Source: an uncultured Asticcacaulis sp. (GTDB lineage Bacteria > Pseudomonadota > Alphaproteobacteria > Caulobacterales > Caulobacteraceae). From it: DNA of 13,305 nt. Shown here piece by piece: positions 6,634-13,200 of this stretch. Every line of letters begins with the position of its first letter. The first letter of the stretch is position 1. The position numbers and the translations under genes are program-made. The stretch covers positions 1-13,305 of the forward strand of contig CAMLLA010000075.1 of assembly GCA_946480525.1 (NCBI GenBank). The letters are read 5' to 3'. The notes under the pieces are model-generated. The model had not been told where the DNA came from and searched no databases. It worked only from the letters and a program-made list of their open reading frames with translations.

Positions 6634-7781
6634 CCGCCTTTCACGCCATTATCGTCGCCGGCGGATCCGGCAGCCGTTCCGGCGGCAAGAAACAGTGGAT
6701 GATGCTGGCCGGAAAACCTGTGCTGGACTGGTCGGTCGAAGCCTTCGCCGAGGCAGGCGCCGGCCACATCGTCGTCGTTGTGCCCGCCGAAGATTTCGAC
6801 ATGGCCCGCGCTCGTTATTCGACCATGGCCAAGGTGGTAACAGGTGGTGCCGACCGCACCGGCTCGGTCGGCAATGGCCTCGATGCCTTGATGACCATGG
6901 CCGACCTCAACGATGCGGTCATGATCCACGACGCCGCAAGACCGCTGCTAAAACCGAACAAGATCAAACTTCTGTCCGAAAAACTTGAGTCGTCACGCGC
7001 GGTCATACTGGCGCTTCCGGTTACGGATTCCCTTAAACGCGGCGACAACGGCCTCATCGTCGATGCCCCCGCGCGAGACAATTTGTGGCGCGCCCAGACC
7101 CCACAGGCTTTCCGTCTCGGCGATATCGCCGAAGCCTACTCCACCTGGAACGGCGGCGGCGCCACCGATGACGCCACAATCGCAGCGGCGGCAGGCATAG
7201 AGGTCGCCCTGATCGAAGGTCACGCCCACCTGCACAAGCTGACCTATCCCTCCGACTTTGCCCTCCTTGAAGCCTATATCCAGCCGGACAAACCCATCAT
7301 GCAAACACGGATCGGCCAAGGCTTCGATGCCCACCGCTGGGGCGAAGGCCAAAGCGTGTGGTTGTGCGGCATAGAAATCGCCCACGACAAAGCTTTAATC
7401 GGCCATAGTGACGCCGATGCCGGCCTGCACGCCCTGACCGACGCCATACTGGGCGCCGCCGGCCTCGGCGACATCGGCGATCACTTTCCGCCAACGGATC
7501 CGCAGTGGAAGGGCGCACCGTCCGATCTGTTTCTGAGGCACGCCGTCGACCTGGTCACAGCCAAAGGCGGCGAGATCGTCAACGCCGACGTCACCCTGAT
7601 CTGCGAACGCCCAAAGGTGAAGCCACATCGCGAAGCCATGCGCGCACGGCTGTCAGATATCCTTGGCATCGCCGTGGATCGCGTCAGCGTCAAGGCGACC
7701 ACCACCGAGAAGATGGGCTTTACCGGCCGTGAGGAAGGTCTGGCGGCTCAGGCCGTCTGCGCCATCGCATTTCCCATTTAG
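6630..7781 (+). CDS. ispDF: Bifunctional IspD/IspF isoprenoid enzyme
   Basis: This fusion carries out two MEP-pathway steps: CTP-dependent cytidylylation of 2-C-methyl-D-erythritol 4-phosphate (IspD) and cyclization to 2-C-methyl-D-erythritol 2,4-cyclodiphosphate (IspF). IspD spans about 1-222: AIIVAGGSGSRSGGKKQ (6-22, CTP-binding loop), GGADRTGSVGNGL (72-84), HDAARP (100-105), AQTPQAF (155-161). IspF spans about 225-383: IGQGFDAHRW with metal ligands D233 and H235, GHSDADAGLHAL with H267, GDIGDHFPP, and the C-terminal VKATTTEKMGFTGREEG. All key metal residues are present, so both halves look active. The start is GTG at 6630, overlapping the acetyltransferase stop. IspDF fusions are typical of many alphaproteobacteria; the intervening enzyme IspE is not encoded nearby. 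Confidence 0.96.
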   Translation: MTAFHAIIVAGGSGSRSGGKKQWMMLAGKPVLDWSVEAFAEAGAGHIVVVVPAEDFDMARARYSTMAKVVTGGADRTGSVGNGLDALMTMADLNDAVMIHDAARPLLKPNKIKLLSEKLESSRAVILALPVTDSLKRGDNGLIVDAPARDNLWRAQTPQAFRLGDIAEAYSTWNGGGATDDATIAAAAGIEVALIEGHAHLHKLTYPSDFALLEAYIQPDKPIMQTRIGQGFDAHRWGEGQSVWLCGIEIAHDKALIGHSDADAGLHALTDAILGAAGLGDIGDHFPPTDPQWKGAPSDLFLRHAVDLVTAKGGEIVNADVTLICERPKVKPHREAMRARLSDILGIAVDRVSVKATTTEKMGFTGREEGLAAQAVCAIAFPI

Positions 7782-7840
7782 GCGCGCAAACCCATGGAAT
7801 TGCTAGGGTTTATTGCGAAGCATTCTCACCATTCCGAGGC

Positions 7841-7869
7841 TTGAAAAGGCGTATTCGCCCGAATATATG
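7841..7869 (+). promoter_or_regulatory. Candidate sodB promoter
   Basis: TTGAAA (7841-7846) and TATATG (7864-7869) are separated by 17 bases, a good housekeeping-type promoter. The spacer contains the small inverted repeat GGCG-TATT-CGCC (7848-7859), which may be an operator or chance. Transcription would start near 7876, giving a leader of about 40 bases. Confidence 0.5.
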
Positions 7870-7916
7870 CTGGTGCGTAAAGCATTCCCCGAAACACAAC
7901 AGATGAGAGGTCTGTC

Positions 7917-8528
7917 ATGGCGTTCGAACTCCCCCCACTGCCCTACGCTGCCGATGCCCTTGAGCCGCACATGTCGGCCAACACCTTCAGCTACCACCAT
8001 GCCAAGCACCACAAGGCCTATGTCGACAACCTGAACAAGCTGATCGCCGGCACCGAGTTCGAAGGCAAGACGCTGGTCGAAGTCGTCCAGGCTTCGGAAG
8101 GCAAGAACCCGGGCGTGTTCAACAACGCCGCCCAGGTGTGGAACCACACCTTCTTCTGGAACTCCATGAAGCCAAACGGTGGCGGCCTGCCGACCGGCGA
8201 AATCGCCGACCGCATCAACAGCGATTTCGGCTCGTTCGACGCCTTTGCCGAAGCCTTCAAGACCGCCGGCGCCACCCAGTTCGGTTCGGGCTGGGCGTGG
8301 CTGGTCCTCGGTTCGGACGGCAAGTTGAAGGTCACCAAGACGCCGAATGCCGAAACGCCGTTCACCAAAGGCGACAAGCCGATCCTGACCTGCGACGTCT
8401 GGGAACACGCCTATTATCTCGATTATCAGAACCTGCGCCCCAAGTTCCTGGAAGTGTTTTTGGCCAGCCTGGTCAACTGGGACTTCGCCAACCAGAACCT
8501 GGCGGCCCCGCTGCATCCGGGCGTGTAA
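7917..8528 (+). CDS. sodB: Superoxide dismutase, iron type
   Basis: Converts superoxide to oxygen and hydrogen peroxide in the cytoplasm. At 203 residues it has normal Fe/Mn-SOD length. The N-terminal helical hairpin (FELPPLPYAADALEPHMS, then YHHAKHHKAYV) supplies metal ligand H27. H77 lies in AAQVWNHTFFW; D160 and H164 lie in DVWEHAYYLDY. Gln73 in AAQVWNH sits where iron enzymes carry the active-site glutamine, so iron is the likely metal. No signal peptide is present. The ATG has AGAGG seven bases upstream. It is flanked by its own candidate promoter and a strong terminator, so it is probably monocistronic. Confidence 0.96.
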   Translation: MAFELPPLPYAADALEPHMSANTFSYHHAKHHKAYVDNLNKLIAGTEFEGKTLVEVVQASEGKNPGVFNNAAQVWNHTFFWNSMKPNGGGLPTGEIADRINSDFGSFDAFAEAFKTAGATQFGSGWAWLVLGSDGKLKVTKTPNAETPFTKGDKPILTCDVWEHAYYLDYQNLRPKFLEVFLASLVNWDFANQNLAAPLHPGV

Positions 8529-8549
8529 TCGCGACGGTTATTTGCTAAG

Positions 8550-8585
8550 AAAAGGCGGTCCAATCGGGCCGCCTTTTTTGTTTTT
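8550..8585 (+). terminator. Rho-independent terminator of sodB
   Basis: The stem pairs AAAAGGCGGTCC (8550-8561) with GGGCCGCCTTTT (8566-8577), 12 pairs including one G-U, with loop AATC, followed by T-rich sequence (TTTTTTGTTTTT, 8574-8585). It begins 21 bases after the sodB stop. Its T tract runs directly into the ribosome binding region of pncC. Confidence 0.9.
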
Positions 8586-8595
8586 GGGGGGAAAG

Positions 8596-9087
8596 ATGTC
8601 CACCACATTGGCTCAGGAACTTGTCGGACTGCTGACAGCACAGGGCAAGCGTATCACCACGGTCGAAAGCTGCACCGGTGGACTGGTGGCGGGTGCCATT
8701 ACGGCGATCTCGGGCTCATCGGCCGTGTTCGATTATGGTTTCGTCACCTATTCCAACGCCGCCAAGACGCGTCTGGTCCACGTGCCTCAGGCGTTGATCG
8801 AAACTCACGGCGCCGTCAGCGCGCAAGTCGCGCGCGCCATGGCCGAAGGGGCTTTGCGCGAAGCCGGCGCCGATATCGCGCTCAGCATTACGGGCATTGC
8901 AGGTCCTACTGGCGGATCACCGGAAAAGCCGGTGGGCATGGTCTGTTTCGGCCTGAGCCGAAGTGGCCGCAAGGGCGAGATCAACACCGAAGCCAGGGTC
9001 GAGCAGTTTGGCGCCATCGGCCGCAACGCCGTGCGCGCAAAAAGCGTGGAGGTCGCCCTGAGCTGGGCGCTCAATGTCCTGTCCTAA
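8596..9087 (+). CDS. pncC: CinA C-terminal domain protein, probable NMN amidohydrolase
   Basis: Stand-alone CinA C-terminal domain of 163 residues. Characterized members such as E. coli PncC deamidate nicotinamide mononucleotide to nicotinate mononucleotide in pyridine nucleotide recycling. The domain is complete: VESCTGGLVAGAIT (23-36) with the conserved ESCTGG serine S25, GSSAVFDYGFVTYSNAAK, the LIETHGAVSAQVARAMAEGAL region, and SITGIAGPTGGSPEKPVGMV. There is no N-terminal CinA (MoeA-like) domain. I choose the ATG at 8596: it is preceded by GGGGGGAAAG, while the frame upstream is open only through the sodB terminator. The stop overlaps the stop of ratA on the other strand by 4 bases. Family is certain; enzyme activity is inferred from the family. 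Confidence 0.9.
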   Translation: MSTTLAQELVGLLTAQGKRITTVESCTGGLVAGAITAISGSSAVFDYGFVTYSNAAKTRLVHVPQALIETHGAVSAQVARAMAEGALREAGADIALSITGIAGPTGGSPEKPVGMVCFGLSRSGRKGEINTEARVEQFGAIGRNAVRAKSVEVALSWALNVLS

Positions 9088-9539
9088 GCCGTCTTCGGAT
9101 ACAACGACTCGGCCCGGCCTTCAAAACAGGCCATCAGCCTGGACACAGCCTTGTCGAAATTGGCCTTGAGGAAGCCGGTCAGGAACGGGTTCTTGAATTC
9201 GAAATCCATCTGCAACGAGGCGCGACAGCCCTTTTCAGCGTCTTCGAATTTCCATTGGCAATTCAGCCTCTTGAATGGACCTCTTACCAACGCGATCGAG
9301 ATGGTGCGTGCATTGGCGTCACGCGTTACACGCGTCGAAAACCGCTCGGACAGGAACTTGAAGCCGACGCCGGCTTCTGCGTCGAACCGCGTCACGCCTT
9401 CCGACAGCGCAGCGCGGTTGCTCACGCGCATCGAAGTGATCCACGGAATGTAATCGGGATATTTTTCGACGTCCGCGACCATTTCGAACAGCTTGTCGGC
9501 GGCGAACGGCAGGACCCGATCGAAACTGACCTTTGTCAT
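9084..9539 (-). CDS. START-like ubiquinone-binding / RatA-family protein
   Basis: A 151-residue protein of the COQ10/RatA branch of the START (polyketide cyclase-like) fold, which makes a hydrophobic cavity. Mitochondrial Coq10 binds ubiquinone and supports respiration; E. coli RatA was reported to block 70S ribosome formation. The sequence shows the family opening FDRVLPFAADKLFEMVADVEKYPDYIPW, a central GVTRFDAEAGVGFKFLSERF, ALVRGPFKRLNCQWKF, and the long C-terminal helix FLKANFDKAVSRLMACFEGRA. The start ATG overlaps the lipA stop by one base (TAATG), so it is cotranscribed and probably translationally coupled with lipA. In this setting a quinone or lipid-chaperone role looks more likely than a toxin role; no antitoxin partner is seen. 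It ends convergently with pncC. Confidence 0.87.
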   Translation of the reverse strand: MTKVSFDRVLPFAADKLFEMVADVEKYPDYIPWITSMRVSNRAALSEGVTRFDAEAGVGFKFLSERFSTRVTRDANARTISIALVRGPFKRLNCQWKFEDAEKGCRASLQMDFEFKNPFLTGFLKANFDKAVSRLMACFEGRAESLYPKTA

Positions 9540-10498
9540 TATTTGGCCTTTGCGGCGCGGGCGGCCCGCAGACGTTCAAAATCCTCGCCCGCATGGTGCG
9601 ACGACCGTGTCAGGGGCGATGACGACACCATCAGGAACCCCTTGGCGCGGGCGATCGCTTCATAGGCCTTGAACTCGTCCGGCGTGACGAAGCGGTCGAT
9701 GGCGGCGTGCTTGCGCGTCGGCTGGAGGTACTGGCCGATGGTAATGAAGTCGATACCGGCCGAACGCATATCGTCCATGACCTGCATGACTTCTTCGCGC
9801 GTTTCGCCCAAGCCCACCATGATGCCCGACTTGGTGAACTGCTGCGGATCGCGTTCCTTGACGCGTTCCAGGAGCCGCAGGCTATGGTAATAACGCGCAC
9901 CGGGACGGATCTTGAGATAGTTGCGCGGCACGGTTTCAAGGTTATGGTTGAACACGTCCGGCTTGGCGTCGATGACGATTTCCGCTGCGCCATCCTTGCG
10001 CAGGAAGTCCGGCGTCAGGATTTCGATGGTCGTCTTCGGCGACTGGGCGCGTATCTGACGCACGACCTCGGCGAAGTGCCAGGCGCCGCCATCGGCCAGA
10101 TCGTCGCGGTCGACCGAGGTAATGACGACGTGCGACAGCTTCATCAGGGCCACCGTCTCACCGACGCGACGCGGCTCGTCGGTATCGAGCGCTTGCGGCA
10201 GGCCGGTCTTGACGTTGCAGAAGGCGCAGGCGCGGGTACAGGTGTCACCCATGATCATGATGGTGGCATGGTTCTTCGACCAGCATTCGCCGATATTCGG
10301 GCACGCCGCCTCTTCGCATACAGTCACCAGCTTGGCATCGCGGACGATCTTTTGCGTTTCATTATAGCCGGGTGATCCCGGGGCGCGAACACGCAGCCAC
10401 TCGGGCTTCTTCTGGATCGGCGAATCGGGACGGTTCTGCTTTTCGGGATGGCGCAGCTCACGCGGCGTGGCATCAACGCGGTTTATTAGGGTGACCAT
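9539..10498 (-). CDS. lipA: Lipoyl synthase (radical SAM)
   Basis: Inserts two sulfur atoms into octanoyl groups on lipoyl domains (for example in the E2 subunits of pyruvate and 2-oxoglutarate dehydrogenases) to make lipoyl cofactor. The 319-residue protein has both iron-sulfur sites: the auxiliary cluster C61-x4-C66-x5-C72 ([12 protein letters not shown]) and the radical SAM C87-x3-C91-x2-C94 (CTRACAFC). The auxiliary cluster also needs the C-terminal serine S300, seen in [41 protein letters not shown] and [12 protein letters not shown] are family hallmarks. The ATG at 10498 has only weak ribosome-binding similarity (TTGAG). A TTGACT hexamer on the minus strand at 10571-10566 could be a -35, but I see no good -10. 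It is the first gene of a pair with the START-like gene; lipB is not in the window. Confidence 0.97.
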   Translation of the reverse strand: MVTLINRVDATPRELRHPEKQNRPDSPIQKKPEWLRVRAPGSPGYNETQKIVRDAKLVTVCEEAACPNIGECWSKNHATIMIMGDTCTRACAFCNVKTGLPQALDTDEPRRVGETVALMKLSHVVITSVDRDDLADGGAWHFAEVVRQIRAQSPKTTIEILTPDFLRKDGAAEIVIDAKPDVFNHNLETVPRNYLKIRPGARYYHSLRLLERVKERDPQQFTKSGIMVGLGETREEVMQVMDDMRSAGIDFITIGQYLQPTRKHAAIDRFVTPDEFKAYEAIARAKGFLMVSSSPLTRSSHHAGEDFERLRAARAAKAK

Positions 10499-10669
10499 GG
10501 CTCAACTGCTTGTGCGGGCACACGTCTGCCCCACCTCTAATTGGGCGTATTGCCTGAATTTATCAAGTCAAATCCGCTGTTGCGCGACGACATGACGCGT
10601 GAAGAAACATCATGAGACTGTCGCCTTGCGGTCATAGCGGGACAGGAGAATCTTAGTTATAGATAACGC
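10499..10669. other. Divergent intergenic region lipA / lipoprotein gene
   Basis: A 171-base gap that must hold promoters for both lipA (minus) and the lipoprotein gene (plus). Visible items: a TTGACT on the minus strand (10571-10566), AGGAG at 10644-10648, and the perfect dyad GTTAT-AG-ATAAC at 10656-10667 ending three bases before the ATG at 10670. Only a 7-codon reading frame occurs in between, which I do not call a gene. Confidence 0.4.
10656..10667 (+). promoter_or_regulatory. AT-rich dyad / possible -10 element before lipoprotein gene
   Basis: GTTATAGATAAC is a perfect dyad with a 2-base centre inside otherwise GC-rich DNA. It contains TATAGA (10658-10663), which as a -10 would place transcription start at about 10670, on the A of the ATG. 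It may be a -10 of a leaderless transcript or an operator; no good -35 is visible. Confidence 0.3.
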
Positions 10670-11626
10670 ATGTCTTTGTCCTCCCGTTCCTGGCTGACAC
10701 TTGCCGCGCTGGGCTTCGTCCTGGCTGTGGGCGCGTGCTCCAAGGCGGGCAGCAATGACAAGCAACCTGGCCAGGCCTTTCTGGACAGCCAGATCCCTTC
10801 GGGTCTTTCACCGCAATACTTTCCGCCTCAGGGCTTCGTCTGGGGCGGATACCGTAACGGCTCCCTCCCCGAAGCGCGCTATGGCGTCGCCTCTCCGCCC
10901 GTCAATCCTCGCGCCCAGGTCCTGATCCTGGCCGACGCCGATTATCCGGCTGAAACCTATTTCGAACTGGCCAATCAGTTGCTCGACGCCGGCTACGGGG
11001 TTTGGTTGTTCGAAGTGCCGGGCCAGGGCGGCGCGGGTCAGTATTCCGGCCAGAAACAGGTAATATATACGCGCAGTTACCGTGACGGACAGATGGCGGT
11101 TATCGGCTTCATCCGGGACATCGTCCACCCGACGGCCGAAAAGCCCCTGTTCATCGTCGGCACCGGCTTCAGCGCGCTCAATGCCCTGTCGCTTTCGACC
11201 ACGGCCAAGGACAGGACGCTGGCAGGGTTTATTGCCTATGCCCCCTATCTGGGCGAGGAAATACAGGCGGGCGCCGAATGGCACAGTACCGACACGACGA
11301 CCGGTTATTGGGACGGCATCGCCCACGCCTGGCGCGCCTCAAACCCGGATCTTCGCCTGCGGGTCAAGAGCGATCCCTGGCGGCAGCAGATGCGCAAGGC
11401 CTATTCCGACCTGAACAGCCTGCATCTGCCCGTGATATCCCTGGCCGCCGCGTCCGCACCAGTGGTGGTCATTTCGCCGAAAGACGCCCCGCAAAGCCAG
11501 GCCGCAACGCTCACCGCCCTGTGCGCGCGCCTGACGCAATGCCGGGTCGAAACGACCAGCGGACCGGACACGCTTGGAGGGGACATCACGGCTGTGATCC
11601 GCGACGCCCGCGCGACAGGTAAATAA
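10670..11626 (+). CDS. Lipoprotein with alpha/beta-hydrolase fold, predicted catalytically dead
   Basis: A 318-residue exported protein. Residues 1-22 form a signal peptide (positive start, hydrophobic WLTLAALGFVLAV) ending in the lipobox VGAC with C23, so it should be a membrane-anchored lipoprotein. The rest resembles PldB-type lysophospholipases: VLILADADYPAETYFELANQLLDAGYGVWLFEVPGQGGAG parallels the early strand-helix and DWRGQGxSG loop, and EKPLFIVGTGFSALNALSL parallels PLFLLAHSMGG. At the nucleophile elbow the pattern is G164-T-G166-F-S-A, so glycine sits where serine is expected; near the C-terminus CARLTQCRVETTSGPDTLGG has Asp299 where the catalytic histidine is expected. I infer a non-catalytic or unusual hydrolase. 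A ribosome-binding-like AGGAG is 21 bases before the ATG, too far; an in-frame TAA just upstream excludes an earlier start. The tadG-like gene follows 87 bases later. Substrate or partner is unknown. Confidence 0.75.
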   Translation: MSLSSRSWLTLAALGFVLAVGACSKAGSNDKQPGQAFLDSQIPSGLSPQYFPPQGFVWGGYRNGSLPEARYGVASPPVNPRAQVLILADADYPAETYFELANQLLDAGYGVWLFEVPGQGGAGQYSGQKQVIYTRSYRDGQMAVIGFIRDIVHPTAEKPLFIVGTGFSALNALSLSTTAKDRTLAGFIAYAPYLGEEIQAGAEWHSTDTTTGYWDGIAHAWRASNPDLRLRVKSDPWRQQMRKAYSDLNSLHLPVISLAAASAPVVVISPKDAPQSQAATLTALCARLTQCRVETTSGPDTLGGDITAVIRDARATGK

Positions 11627-11662
11627 CCGCCACTTAAACATTCCGTGCGATGATGGCGCCGG

Positions 11663-11685
11663 TATCGTGACAACGTGTCGCGATA
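11663..11685 (+). other. 10-bp hairpin between lipoprotein and TadG-like genes
   Basis: TATCGTGACA (11663-11672) pairs with TGTCGCGATA (11676-11685) over 10 pairs with one T-G wobble and loop ACG. It is followed by AAAAAG, not T, so it is not an intrinsic terminator on the plus strand; on the minus strand the T run precedes it. It lies 17 bases before the ribosome binding site of the next gene and could be an operator or an RNA structure controlling it. Confidence 0.5.
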
Positions 11686-11713
11686 AAAAGACAGTGTTAC
11701 CGGAGCCGTCGCC

Positions 11714-13012
11714 TTGCCCGTTCTCAACCGCCTCAAGGCGGACACCGCTGGCAACACCGCCATGATTTTCGCCCTTTGCCTGCCCGTCATACTGGCGCTG
11801 GTCGGCGGTGCCCTCGACTTCGGCCGCGCAACTCAGCTCCGCATGGAGCTTCAGGACGCCGCCGATACAGCGGCGCTCGGCGCCATCGCCGTCAATTCCG
11901 CGGGTTACAAGGCTGGCGGCAACATGTCCGGAGACGGAACTGTCCCCAGTGGCGTCGCTCAGGCGCTCGCCATCTTCAACAGCAATCTCCGGCCAAACGC
12001 CAACCTGGTGGCGGTAAGCCCTGCGGCCTCGGTGACCAAGGCCGGTCAGGACCTGACGGCCACGGTCACCGTCACCGCCAGTTACAAGCCGTACCTGCTC
12101 AGCCTCATAGGGTTCAATTCGCTTCCGTTGAGCGTCACATCGGTCTCGACAGCCGGCCTGCCGCCCTATGTCAACTTCTACCTGCTGCTCGACAACAGCC
12201 CGTCCATGGGCGTCGGCGCCACCACTGCCGACATCAACAAGATGGTCGCCAACACGTCTGACAAATGCGCCTTCGCCTGCCATCAGATGGATAAGGCGGG
12301 CACCGACTACTATGCCAAGGCCAAGGCCCTGGGCGTCACCACCCGTATCGACGTCGTGCGCCAGGCAACCCAGAACCTGATGACGACCGCCAAGGCGACC
12401 CAGACCGCGCCTGGCCAGTACAGCATGGCCATCTATCATTTCGGCATGGCTGCGGATGCGATCGACCAGAAGAAGCCGGAGCCCTATCTCATCAGCGCCC
12501 TGACGACCGACCACGACAAGTCGGCGGCCGATGCGGCGGCGATCGACCTGATGACCATCCCTTACCAGAACTACAATTCCGACCGGCAGACAAACTTCAA
12601 GTCGATGCTGCAGGGGATGAACAACATCATCCCGTCGTCCGGCGACGGTACCAGCGCCAAAAAGCCCCAGCAAGTCTTGTTCCTCGTGTCGGACGGTGCC
12701 AATGACGGCTATGACTGCGCCTATTCCAATGGCGGAACCTGCCGGCGTATTACGCCGATCGATCCCCAACAGTGTCATACCATCAAGGCGCGCGGCGTGC
12801 GCATCGCGGTGCTCTACACAACCTACCTGCCGCTGCCGACCAATGCCTTCTACAATCAACACCTGGCGAAGTACGAGTCACAACTGGCTACCGAAATGGA
12901 GGCCTGCGCATCGCCGGGTCTGTTCTTCGAAGTCAGCCCCTCGGAAGGCATATCCGACGCCATGTCGGCCTTGTTCACCCGCGTCGTCTCAGTAGTGCGC
13001 ATCAAGAACTGA
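11714..13012 (+). CDS. TadG-like protein with vWA domain
   Basis: A 432-residue TadE/TadG-like protein, a family tied to Flp/Tad pilus assembly and cell-surface functions. Residues 11-57 are the typical N-terminal region (TAGNTAMIFALCLPVILALV, then GALDFGRATQLRMELQDAADTAALGA), giving one membrane anchor with the rest outside the cytoplasm. A Pro/Ala/Val/Thr-rich strand region follows (about 98-147), then a von Willebrand A domain (about 152-430) with the MIDAS-type D160-x-S162-x-S164 (LLLDNSPSMG) and VLFLVSDGAND (321-331). Cysteines at 185, 189, 335, 343, 354 and 398 suggest disulfides; C185-AFA-C189-H190 is a CX3CH pattern. The start is TTG at 11714 with GGAG eight bases upstream; ATG only occurs inside the membrane segment. 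No other tad genes are in the window, so this is an orphan copy here. Confidence 0.85.
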   Translation: MPVLNRLKADTAGNTAMIFALCLPVILALVGGALDFGRATQLRMELQDAADTAALGAIAVNSAGYKAGGNMSGDGTVPSGVAQALAIFNSNLRPNANLVAVSPAASVTKAGQDLTATVTVTASYKPYLLSLIGFNSLPLSVTSVSTAGLPPYVNFYLLLDNSPSMGVGATTADINKMVANTSDKCAFACHQMDKAGTDYYAKAKALGVTTRIDVVRQATQNLMTTAKATQTAPGQYSMAIYHFGMAADAIDQKKPEPYLISALTTDHDKSAADAAAIDLMTIPYQNYNSDRQTNFKSMLQGMNNIIPSSGDGTSAKKPQQVLFLVSDGANDGYDCAYSNGGTCRRITPIDPQQCHTIKARGVRIAVLYTTYLPLPTNAFYNQHLAKYESQLATEMEACASPGLFFEVSPSEGISDAMSALFTRVVSVVRIKN

Positions 13013-13064
13013 CGCGCTGCGATGAACATCGTTCAACAAAATAACTCCAAACCGCATTCTACGC

Positions 13065-13092
13065 TTTACCCCCTATTCGGATCAGCTATTAT
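13065..13092 (+). promoter_or_regulatory. Candidate promoter for the right-edge gene
   Basis: TTTACC (13065-13070) and TATTAT (13087-13092, within GCTATTAT) are separated by 16 bases. The -10 resembles both the general TATAAT and the Caulobacter GCTANAWC forms; the -35 is weak. The leader would be about 100 bases long and contains possible nested pairing: CCA(T)CCC with GGGTGG (13109-13130), inside CGGAT with ATCCG (13095-13140). Confidence 0.35.
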
Positions 13093-13200
13093 GACGGATT
13101 ATTACTGCCCATCCCGCTGACGGAGGGTGGTTTATATCCGGGCGGACAGGATCGCGGGCGATGGCTCGTGGCGGCCGCACCTTGAGGGGAGTACCTGCGG

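Noticed and set aside
7788..7811. AAACCC/GGGTTT inverted repeat after ispDF as a terminator
   Set aside because: Only 6 pairs with a 12-base loop, and no T tract beyond the arm itself.
8542..8595. Upstream TTG start for pncC
   Set aside because: The extension would translate the sodB terminator stem and T tract; the ATG at 8596 has a purine-rich site and gives the normal domain start.
9084..9539. Toxin-antitoxin module (RatA label)
   Set aside because: No antitoxin gene is adjacent; the partner is lipA, and the sequence fits COQ10/START-type proteins broadly.
11339..12862. A 507-codon open frame on the minus strand across the lipoprotein and TadG-like genes
   Set aside because: It is antisense to two genes with clear signal peptide, membrane and domain features, has no recognisable motif, and is explained by GC-rich codon use in the true frames.
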